Source: Ferrovibrio xuzhouensis
GTDB lineage: Bacteria > Pseudomonadota > Alphaproteobacteria > Ferrovibrionales > Ferrovibrionaceae
Length of the DNA: 64,000 bases
Assembly (NCBI RefSeq): GCF_042648965.1
Contig: NZ_JBHRYJ010000002.1
Coordinates: 496,001 to 560,000 of the forward strand
Direction: 5' to 3'
This document shows, piece after piece, positions 42,402-49,266 of the stretch. Position 1 is the stretch's first letter. Each line of letters starts with the position of its first letter. A program made the translations under genes and the position numbers. Below the pieces are notes generated by a model, which made no database searches, was not told the origin of the DNA, and worked only from the letters and a program-made list of their open reading frames with translations.

Positions 42402-43646
42402 ATGAACAGCCTGAATCCAGAGTTAAGACCGGACCGCCTGCAGGACCCGGATGTCTATGACCATCGCGTGCTGGGCACGCGGCTCGACCTGTTCCACCAG
42501 CAGGAGGAGGGGCCGGGCATGGTGTTCTGGCATCCGCGCGGCTGGGCGCTGTATCGCGTGATCGAGGATTACATCCGCCGCCGCATGCGCGAGGCCGGTT
42601 TCGCCGAAATCCGCACGCCGCAGCTCTTGAGCTACAGCCTGTGGGAACAGAGCGGCCATGCCGACAAGTTCGCCAACGAGATGTATCGCCTGAGCAGTCA
42701 CTCTTCCGGGGCAAACCGGCCTTTCGCACTGAAGCCGATGAGCTGCCCCGGCCATGTCCAGGTGTTCAACAAGGGCCTGCGCTCGGTGCATGACCTGCCG
42801 TTGCGCTACTGCGAATTCGGCGCCTGTCACCGCGACGAGCCATCGGGCGCGCTGCAGGGCCTGATGCGCACGCGCAGCTTCACCCAGGACGATGCGCATA
42901 TCTTCTGCACGGAAGAGCAGGTCGAAGAAGAAGTGCAGCGCTTCTGCGAGCTGCTGCGCGGCATCTACAGCGATTTCGGCTTCGGTGCGCCGCTGGTGTT
43001 CTTCTCGACGCGGCCAGCCAAGCGGGCCGGCGACGATGCCACCTGGGACCGCGCGGAAGCGGCGCTCGCCTTTGCTGCGCGCAAGGCCGGGCTCGATTTC
43101 GCCATCCGCAACGGCGAGGGCGCCTTCTACGGGCCCAAGCTGGAATTCCATCTGCGCGACAGCCACGGGCGCAGCTGGCAATGCGGCACGGTGCAGCTCG
43201 ATTTCGTGCTGCCCGAGCGGCTGGAGGCATCTTACGTCGGCAGCGATTCACAGCGCCGGCCGCCGGTGCTGATCCACCATGCCGTACTCGGCAGCCTCGA
43301 ACGTTTCATCGGCATGCTGCTGGAACACCATCGCGGTGCCTTGCCTTTGTGGCTGGCACCCGAGCAGGTGCTGCTCGCCAGTATCGGCCCCGAGCAGGTC
43401 GGCTATGTGCGCAAGGCAGCGGCCGTGCTCGGTCGCGAGGGCTACCGCGTCGCCGTCGACGACCGCCGCGAGCGGCTCAGCCGCAAGATCGCCGAGGCGC
43501 ACGACCAGGGCGTGCCGCTGGTCGCCGTGGCGGGCGAGCGCGAGATGGAGCGCGGCAGTGTCAGCTTACGCTGGCGCAACGGCCGGCAGGAGGAGATGCC
43601 GCTAGCGGAGGTCGGCCGGCGTTTCCGCGCCGAGGCGTTCCGGTAG
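42402..43646 (+). CDS. thrS: Threonyl-tRNA synthetase paralogue lacking TGS and editing domains
   Basis: A 414-residue ThrRS catalytic and anticodon-binding protein. It begins where full-length (~640 aa) enzymes reach the class II core, so the N-terminal TGS and SAD editing domains are absent. The core is intact: zinc ligands Cys115 (KPMSCPGHVQVF), His166 (TQDDAHIFC) and His292 (LIHHAVLGSLE); motif 2 CHRDEPSGALQG; LDFVLPERLEASYVG; and a full C-terminal anticodon domain (WLAPEQVLLASIG, KIAEAHDQGVP). It should charge tRNA-Thr but not clear Ser-tRNA-Thr. GGAG precedes the ATG by 7 nt. A Thr/Ile/Val leader attenuator lies upstream. A full-length thrS probably exists elsewhere, making this a conditional second copy. 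Confidence 0.92.
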   Translation: MNSLNPELRPDRLQDPDVYDHRVLGTRLDLFHQQEEGPGMVFWHPRGWALYRVIEDYIRRRMREAGFAEIRTPQLLSYSLWEQSGHADKFANEMYRLSSHSSGANRPFALKPMSCPGHVQVFNKGLRSVHDLPLRYCEFGACHRDEPSGALQGLMRTRSFTQDDAHIFCTEEQVEEEVQRFCELLRGIYSDFGFGAPLVFFSTRPAKRAGDDATWDRAEAALAFAARKAGLDFAIRNGEGAFYGPKLEFHLRDSHGRSWQCGTVQLDFVLPERLEASYVGSDSQRRPPVLIHHAVLGSLERFIGMLLEHHRGALPLWLAPEQVLLASIGPEQVGYVRKAAAVLGREGYRVAVDDRRERLSRKIAEAHDQGVPLVAVAGEREMERGSVSLRWRNGRQEEMPLAEVGRRFRAEAFR

Positions 43647-43669
43647 ATGGCGTATCCAAAACACAACTT

Positions 43670-43737
43670 GTCACCCTCGGGCTTGACCCGAGGGTCCCAT
43701 TACTAAATGGGATGCCCGGGTCAAGCCCGGGCATGAC
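43670..43737 (+). repeat. Palindromic intergenic repeat, copy A
   Basis: Two near-palindromes, 43670-43701 (GTCACCCTCGGGCTTG onward) and 43707-43737 (ending CCCGGGCATGAC), separated by a short spacer and facing each other with CCCATT/ATGGG ends. Each folds into a strong hairpin. The same units occur in reverse complement at 47988-48070. It lies at the convergent junction of the ThrRS-like and beta-barrel genes and may end transcription both ways. Confidence 0.8.
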
Positions 43738-43767
43738 GGGGTTGGTTATGGTTCCGAGGCTGAAACC

Positions 43768-45243
43768 TCAGAACGAATAGGCGAGGATCAGTTCGCCGAG
43801 CCAGATGGTGCGGTCGTTGGCATCGGTGCTGCTGGCGGCAAGTTCCTGCTGGCGACCCTTGCCGCTGCTGGCGGCGCCGACCAGGCCGGAGATATTCAGC
43901 CCGGGTACCGGCGTGGCCCATTCGGCATAGGCATTCACCTCGTTCATCAGGCTGCTGTCGCTGACGCCCGACGGCTTCTTGTCATAGTCGAACATGTAAT
44001 AGATGACGCCGACGGCGAGGTCGTCCGTCGGCTGTGCCCGCAGATGCACCGACTGGCTGTTCAGGTTGCTGTTGCCGACAACATAGTTGCCGGTGATCTC
44101 GCCCTGGGTCCAGGTACCCCAGCCGCGCGCACCGCCGGCGGTATACAGTGAATCCCAGGCATGATTGGTGCCGTCGTTGCTGTTGTTGTCGCCGCTGAAC
44201 GAGGCATAGCGGTAGCTGATCCGCGGCGTCCACGGCAGGGCCGAGAAGGTATACTGCGGCTCGACATACCAGGCATGGGCGCTCAGCTTGGCCGCGGCAT
44301 CGTTGTTACGCTCGACGGCATATTCCGAATACAGCCCGAAATCCTTGAAGCCATCGCCCAGGCTGCTGAACAGTGCGCCGCCGGTGCGGGCGGCAAAGAC
44401 ATTCATGCCGTCACGCGACGCGGCAACGCCGCGGTCGGCGTCGTAGAGATGCATGGCGGTGCCGCCGACATACCAGGCGCGGTCGTCGTATTCGAAACGG
44501 CCCTTGTCGCCCTCGGTGGAGCCGAACCATTCGACATTGGCGCCATACAGCTTGGTCGCTGCCGCGTCGCCGCCGCGCATGCGATCCTGGTTGACGGTGC
44601 CTTCGAGATGGAAGACATCGGCGCGCACCGGCGCGGTGTTGAGCCGCAGGATGGCGGTGCGGTCGAAGGCGACGCGCGGCGACAGGATGGTGGCGCCCCG
44701 CTTCTGGCCCTCGATGGTGCCGTCCTGGATCAGGAAGCCGTCGCCGATGCTGAAATCCTGGCGGCCGACCGAGAGGTCGAGGCCGTCATCGCCCAGTTCC
44801 GACAGGCTGTCGCCGGATTTCCAGCCAAGGAAGTAGTTGTCCAGCGCGGTTGCGCTCGGCTGGTCCGAGGTGGTCGAATCGGCCGCCGCATCGCCGTTGC
44901 CGCGGGTGGCTTCGCCGACGATGCGCAGGCCGCCATAGAGGCTGCCGGTGCCGATATCGAGGCTGGCATCGGCCTTCGGCGCGATGAAGCCCTCGAACCA
45001 GTCGCGGCCGCCATTGCGCTCGCCGGTGCGCGAATTGCTGCCGGTGCCGTTGCCGGCATTCTTCACGCCGTAATAGGCGAGGCCGGCATCGACGCCGAGA
45101 TGGAGGTCGAGGGCGCCGGCCTTGTAATTCAGGCCCGAAGGCTCGTCATCGCCGGCCCGGGCGGGGCCGGCCAGCGTAACGGCGGCGGTGAGTGCAGAGG
45201 CGGCAAGGAAAGCGGCGCGACGGTGGCGCGGCAGGCTAGGCAT
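43768..45243 (-). CDS. Outer-membrane beta-barrel protein (alginate-export-like porin)
   Basis: A 491-residue exported protein: signal peptide (AAFLAASALTAAVTLAGPARA) then alternating beta strands rich in aromatic and Gly residues, ending with a C-terminal Phe (LGELILAYSF), the outer-membrane sorting signal. Stretches such as LDLSVGRQDFSIGDGFLIQDG and FDRTAILRLNTAPVRADVFHLEG resemble alginate-export-type barrels. It is probably an uptake or export channel for a hydrophilic solute; the substrate is unknown. ATG 45243 or GTG 45246 may be used; GGGGGA lies just upstream. It is divergent from rph across an AT-rich region and is monocistronic. Confidence 0.82.
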   Translation of the reverse strand: MPSLPRHRRAAFLAASALTAAVTLAGPARAGDDEPSGLNYKAGALDLHLGVDAGLAYYGVKNAGNGTGSNSRTGERNGGRDWFEGFIAPKADASLDIGTGSLYGGLRIVGEATRGNGDAAADSTTSDQPSATALDNYFLGWKSGDSLSELGDDGLDLSVGRQDFSIGDGFLIQDGTIEGQKRGATILSPRVAFDRTAILRLNTAPVRADVFHLEGTVNQDRMRGGDAAATKLYGANVEWFGSTEGDKGRFEYDDRAWYVGGTAMHLYDADRGVAASRDGMNVFAARTGGALFSSLGDGFKDFGLYSEYAVERNNDAAAKLSAHAWYVEPQYTFSALPWTPRISYRYASFSGDNNSNDGTNHAWDSLYTAGGARGWGTWTQGEITGNYVVGNSNLNSQSVHLRAQPTDDLAVGVIYYMFDYDKKPSGVSDSSLMNEVNAYAEWATPVPGLNISGLVGAASSGKGRQQELAASSTDANDRTIWLGELILAYSF

Positions 45244-45342
45244 CACTGGTAATCCCCCAATTGGTGGCTGGCGTCAGCGGTCTGACAACGAGGCATCGGG
45301 CCTTTGCTAACGCGACTGAGAACAATTAGCAAGAATGTTGAA

Positions 45343-45357
45343 TGTTACATTATAACA
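45343..45357. promoter_or_regulatory. Inverted repeat in the AT-rich beta-barrel/rph intergenic region
   Basis: TGTTA-CATTA-TAACA, a perfect 5-bp inverted repeat within the AT-rich 194-bp divergent gap (45247-45440). TATAAC (45351-45356) inside it could be a -10 for rph. It may bind a regulator of either gene. The significance of arms this short is modest. Confidence 0.3.
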
Positions 45358-45440
45358 CTAACCATAGGTCCGTGTGCTTGTCCAGAGCCGGCCTATCGAC
45401 TAGAACCGGCGCACTTTAAAAGTTCGCGAGGAGAGTTCCC

Positions 45441-46157
45441 ATGCGCCCCAGCGGCCGCACCGCCGACCAGATGCGCCCCGTCCGGCTCGAGCCGGGCTTT
45501 GCCAAATATGCCGAGGGTTCCTGCCTCGTGAAATTCGGCGAAACCCATGTGCTATGCGCCGCCACGGTGGAAGAGCGCGTGCCGCCCTTTCTGCGCAATA
45601 CCGGCCGCGGCTGGGTGACGGCGGAATACGGCATGCTGCCGCGCTCGACCCACAGCCGTACCGAGCGCGAGGCCTCGCGCGGGAAGCAGTCGGGCCGTAC
45701 CCAGGAAATCCAGCGCCTGGTCGGCCGGTCCTTGCGCGCCGTGACCAATCTCGAAGGTTTCGGCGAGCGCCAGATCCGGCTGGACTGCGACGTGCTGCAG
45801 GCCGATGGCGGCACCCGCACCGCGGCGATCACCGGCAGCTGGGTGGCACTGTATCTCGCCTTCGCCGGCCTGGTGAAGCAGGGCGCGATTGCGCAGATTC
45901 CGCTGATCGGCCAGGTCGGCGCGGTCAGCTGTGGCCTGTCCGACGGCAACCCGGTGCTCGACCTCGACTATGCGGAAGACTCGACTGCCCAGGCCGATGC
46001 CAACTTCGTGCTGACCGACAAGGATGCCATCGTGGAAGTGCAGGGCACCGCCGAGAAGGACCCTTTCTCGGAAGAGCAGTTCACCGCCATGCTCGGCCTT
46101 GCCAAGAAGGGCATCGCCGAACTGATGGTGCTGCAGCGCCAGGCGGTGGGGAAGTAA
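45441..46157 (+). CDS. rph: Ribonuclease PH
   Basis: A 238-residue phosphorolytic 3'-5' exoribonuclease that trims tRNA 3' ends. MRPSGRTADQMRPV at the start, GRGWVTAEYGMLPRSTH, REASRGKQSGRTQEIQRL and the phosphate/metal acids in LDLDYAEDSTAQADANFV are all present, and the length is standard. GAGGAG lies before the ATG. It is followed 6 bp later by rdgB and then hemW, a common alphaproteobacterial order. The hrcA-grpE genes often found upstream are not here; a beta-barrel gene takes that place. Confidence 0.97.
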   Translation: MRPSGRTADQMRPVRLEPGFAKYAEGSCLVKFGETHVLCAATVEERVPPFLRNTGRGWVTAEYGMLPRSTHSRTEREASRGKQSGRTQEIQRLVGRSLRAVTNLEGFGERQIRLDCDVLQADGGTRTAAITGSWVALYLAFAGLVKQGAIAQIPLIGQVGAVSCGLSDGNPVLDLDYAEDSTAQADANFVLTDKDAIVEVQGTAEKDPFSEEQFTAMLGLAKKGIAELMVLQRQAVGK

Positions 46158-46163
46158 GCCCCG

Positions 46164-46787
46164 ATGGCGGCGCGGCGCTTTGCCGGCGATACGCTCGTCA
46201 TCGCCAGCCACAATGCCGGCAAGGTGCGCGAGATCGGCGACCTGCTGGCGCCCTTCAGGGTGCGCGCCGTCTCGGCCGGCGAACTTGGCCTGCCGGAGCC
46301 GGAAGAGACCGGCGAGACCTTCGTCGCCAATGCCGAGCTGAAGGCGCTGGCTGCTGCGCAGGCCGCCAACCTGCCGGCGCTGGCCGATGATTCTGGCATG
46401 GCGGTGGATGCGCTGGACGGCGCGCCGGGCATCTATTCGGCGCGCTGGGCCGGCGCCAAGAAGGATTTCAATTACGCCATGGACAAGGTCTGGCGCGCGG
46501 TGCAGGACAAGGGCACCGAGCCGCCGATTCGCGCCCAGTTTATCTGCGCGCTCAGCCTGGCCTGGCCGGACGGCCATATCGAAACCTTCGAAGGCATCGT
46601 CGCCGGCCGCCTCGTCTGGCGGCCACGTGGCGTTTACGGCTTTGGCTACGATCCGATGTTCATGCCGGAGAGCGAGGTGGAAAGCGGCCAGCTGCGCAGC
46701 TTCGGCGAGATGCCGCCGGAGGAAAAGCATGCGATCAGCCACCGCGCCCGGGCCTTCCGGCTGTTGATCAATGCCTGCTTCGACTGA
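46164..46787 (+). CDS. rdgB: XTP/dITP diphosphatase (RdgB/HAM1)
   Basis: A 207-residue house-cleaning pyrophosphatase that removes ITP, dITP and XTP from nucleotide pools. The nucleotide-binding start is LVIASHNAGKVREI, with LADDSGMAVDALDGAPGIYSARW and YGFGYDPMFMP as signatures, and SHRARAFR near the end. Its start lies 6 bp after rph, and its end overlaps hemW by 17 bp, so the three genes form one unit. Confidence 0.97.
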   Translation: MAARRFAGDTLVIASHNAGKVREIGDLLAPFRVRAVSAGELGLPEPEETGETFVANAELKALAAAQAANLPALADDSGMAVDALDGAPGIYSARWAGAKKDFNYAMDKVWRAVQDKGTEPPIRAQFICALSLAWPDGHIETFEGIVAGRLVWRPRGVYGFGYDPMFMPESEVESGQLRSFGEMPPEEKHAISHRARAFRLLINACFD

Positions 46788-47982
46788 GGTACTGACGACG
46801 ACCGCACCACGCCGCGGCTTCGGCCTCTATGTGCACTGGCCGTTCTGCGTCTCGAAATGCCCCTATTGCGACTTCAATTCGCATGTGCGCGAGCGTGTTG
46901 ATGCCGCGCGCTGGCAGGCAGCCTACCTAGCCGAGCTTGATCACTATGCCGATGCCGGTATCGGCGCCGGCGAGATGGTGACCTCGGTCTTTTTCGGCGG
47001 CGGCACGCCGTCGCTGATGCCGCCGGAGACGGCAGCGGCGATCCTCGACGCAGCCCAGCGCCGCTGGCGTTTTGCCGACGACGTCGAGATCACGCTGGAA
47101 GCCAATCCGAATTCGGCCGAGGCCGGCAAGTTCGCCGCCTTTGCCGCGGCCGGCATCAACCGCCTGTCGATCGGCGTGCAGAGCTTCGACGCCGATGTGC
47201 TGAAATTCCTTGGCCGTGCCCACGATGCCGGCGAGGCGCGCACCGCCATTGCGGCGGCCGCGCAGGCCGTGCCGCGTTATTCCTTCGACCTGATCTATGC
47301 CCGGCCGGGCCAGACGGCAGAGAGCTGGCGTGCCGAGCTGGGCGACGCCCTGCAACTCGCCGGCGATCACCTGTCGCTCTATACGCTGACCATCGAGCCG
47401 AATACCGGTTTCGCCGGCGCGGTGGCGCGTGGCGTGCTGCAGCCGATGCCGGCCGACGACCAGGCCGCGCTCTATGACCTGACCCAAGAGATCATGGTGC
47501 AGGCCGGCATGCCGGCCTACGAGATCAGCAATCATGCCCGCCCTGCTTCAGAAGGACGGCCGGGCGGCGAGAGCCGGCATAATCTCGTCTACTGGCGGTC
47601 GGGCGACTATCTCGGCCTCGGCCCTGGCGCCCATGCGCGTATCCGGCGCGGGCCGGCATGGTCGGCCGTGCAGAACCGCCGCAAGCCGGAGGCCTGGCTT
47701 GAGCAGGTGGAAGCCGCAGGCCATGGTCGCGAGGCCGAGACACCGGTCAGTGGCCGTGAGCGTGCCGAGGAGGCTCTGATGATGGGCCTCAGGCTCAGCG
47801 AGGGCGTCTGGACGGAGAATTTCCGCGCCGCCTGCGGGCTTGACCTCGATACCGTGGCGCCGGTGGCGCGCACAGCGCCGCTCGAGGCTGCCGGCCTGCT
47901 GATGCGCAGCCCGGAGCGCCTGGTGGCGACGGCGGAGGGCCGCGCCGTGCTCGACGGCCTGCTGGCGAGACTGCTGGCGTAG
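46771..47982 (+). CDS. hemW: Radical SAM haem chaperone HemW
   Basis: A 403-residue HemW (formerly called oxygen-independent coproporphyrinogen III oxidase-like). The radical SAM cluster motif CVSKCPYC lies in YVHWPFCVSKCPYCDFNSH, then FFGGGTPSLM and INRLSIGVQSFD. A HemW C-terminal domain follows (HNLVYWRSGDYLGLGPGAH). It lacks the extra N-terminal region of HemN, so haem delivery rather than porphyrin oxidation is expected. Overlap with rdgB and the conserved order support the call. A palindromic repeat lies directly after the stop. Confidence 0.95.
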   Translation: MPASTEVLTTTAPRRGFGLYVHWPFCVSKCPYCDFNSHVRERVDAARWQAAYLAELDHYADAGIGAGEMVTSVFFGGGTPSLMPPETAAAILDAAQRRWRFADDVEITLEANPNSAEAGKFAAFAAAGINRLSIGVQSFDADVLKFLGRAHDAGEARTAIAAAAQAVPRYSFDLIYARPGQTAESWRAELGDALQLAGDHLSLYTLTIEPNTGFAGAVARGVLQPMPADDQAALYDLTQEIMVQAGMPAYEISNHARPASEGRPGGESRHNLVYWRSGDYLGLGPGAHARIRRGPAWSAVQNRRKPEAWLEQVEAAGHGREAETPVSGRERAEEALMMGLRLSEGVWTENFRAACGLDLDTVAPVARTAPLEAAGLLMRSPERLVATAEGRAVLDGLLARLLA

Positions 47983-47987
47983 AAAGA

Positions 47988-48070
47988 AATGGGACCCTCG
48001 GGTCAAGCCCGAGGGTGACGCTTCTTAATTATTCATTGTCATGCCCGGGCTTGACCCGGGCATCCCATTT
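47988..48070 (-). repeat. Palindromic intergenic repeat, copy B
   Basis: Two hairpin units, 47988-48019 (ACCCTCGGGTCAAGCCCGAGGGT core) and 48038-48070 (GCCCGGGCTTGACCCGGGC core), separated by 18 bp of AT-rich sequence. Each is the exact reverse complement of a unit in copy A (43670-43737) over about 31 bp. It fills the convergent junction of hemW and DUF2855 and probably stops transcription from both sides. Confidence 0.8.
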
Positions 48071-49167
48071 CATTCCCACAGACTCAACATCTGGCCTTCG
48101 TCGGGCTTCGCCTGGCCGGCCAGTGTCGCCTGCCAGGCGGCTTCGACGCTGGCCGCACCGCTGCCCTCGATGACGGTGAGCCATTTGCCGGCATGGGGCA
48201 GGAAGTCGCCCATGGCGTCGCCGAAGCGGGTATCAATGCCGCCGCGGCCCCAGTCCTGGGTGCGCTTTTTGATCCGGTCTGGTGCGAAGAAGAAGACCGG
48301 TTTCGGTCCCGGCAGGTTCTTGCCCGGCGGGTTCATCTCGCGATGCGACAGGCCGACGGCGCAGCTGTATTTCAGGGCCTCGCCGAAATGCTGGTGGATC
48401 GTCGTGCGCACCGCCGCACTGCCGGCGAAATCGACATACACGGCGGGTTTTGTCGCATTGAGCTTTGCGATGTCGTCATAGAGCAGCACACGGTCGTAGC
48501 AGCCGAGTCCCTCGACGAAGGCGCGGTTGCCGGCCGAGGTCAGCCCGATCACCTCGGTCTTGCCGCGCCGGCGCAGCAGCCAGGCCAGTCCGAAGGCGGT
48601 TTTCGACGAAGCGCTGGACAGAATCACTTGGCCAGCGCCGAAGAAATCCTCGTCGGCGAGAAAATCGTCGATCAGGAAAGCCGTGATGAACAGGGGGCGT
48701 AGCAGCGCTTGCAGGCCCTCGCGGTCGGGCAGGAAGGCGGCGTCGCCGGTGGTGCGGACATAGAAGTTATAGGCCGGCGGCAGCGCCTTGCGGTGTTCAG
48801 TGGCATCGACAAAGCTGTTGTCGGTCAGTTTCACCGGCTGCAGCACGGCATGGGTGGCCATCGGGAAAAACCCGAAAATGCGTTCGCCGGGGCCGATGGC
48901 CTCGTGGCGGCTGTCGGTCACATCGGCGAAACCCCAGACCGGCACGACACCCAGATTGCTCTCCTGGCCGTTTCCGGCGGGAAAGAAATTCCAGTAGGCC
49001 ATGCGCTCGCCGAGCTCGGCATAGGTGATGTTGTTGGCCGTGAAGGCGAAGCTGTCGACCTTCAGCAGGATTTCGCCCGGCTGCAGGTCGGGCAGGGGTG
49101 CGCTCAGGGTTTTCGCCTTGCGCAGGTCAGACTTGTCGATCACGAAGCGGGTCATGCTCGCGGTCAT
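48070..49167 (-). CDS. DUF2855 family protein (MDR-like quinone oxidoreductase fold)
   Basis: A 365-residue protein of the DUF2855 family. The N-terminal part resembles the GroES-like domain of medium-chain dehydrogenases (GEILLKVDSFAFTANNITYAE) and the central part a Rossmann fold (VILSSASSKTAFGLAWLLRRR, VIGLTSAGNRAFVEGLG, VYVDFAGSAAVRTTIH). Catalytic-zinc ligands of alcohol dehydrogenases are not evident. It probably binds NAD(P) and reduces a carbonyl or quinone; substrate unknown. GGAGG at 6 nt fixes ATG 49167. Its C-terminus reaches directly into repeat copy B. Confidence 0.88.
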   Translation of the reverse strand: MTASMTRFVIDKSDLRKAKTLSAPLPDLQPGEILLKVDSFAFTANNITYAELGERMAYWNFFPAGNGQESNLGVVPVWGFADVTDSRHEAIGPGERIFGFFPMATHAVLQPVKLTDNSFVDATEHRKALPPAYNFYVRTTGDAAFLPDREGLQALLRPLFITAFLIDDFLADEDFFGAGQVILSSASSKTAFGLAWLLRRRGKTEVIGLTSAGNRAFVEGLGCYDRVLLYDDIAKLNATKPAVYVDFAGSAAVRTTIHQHFGEALKYSCAVGLSHREMNPPGKNLPGPKPVFFFAPDRIKKRTQDWGRGGIDTRFGDAMGDFLPHAGKWLTVIEGSGAASVEAAWQATLAGQAKPDEGQMLSLWE

Positions 49168-49266
49168 CGGTTTCCTCCAGTGCTCACAGTGTCCGTGCTC
49201 ATTCTAGAGTGCCGGATGCGGCCTTTCCGTGACATTTTTCCGACCCGCAGGCGGGTCGGCCGCATT

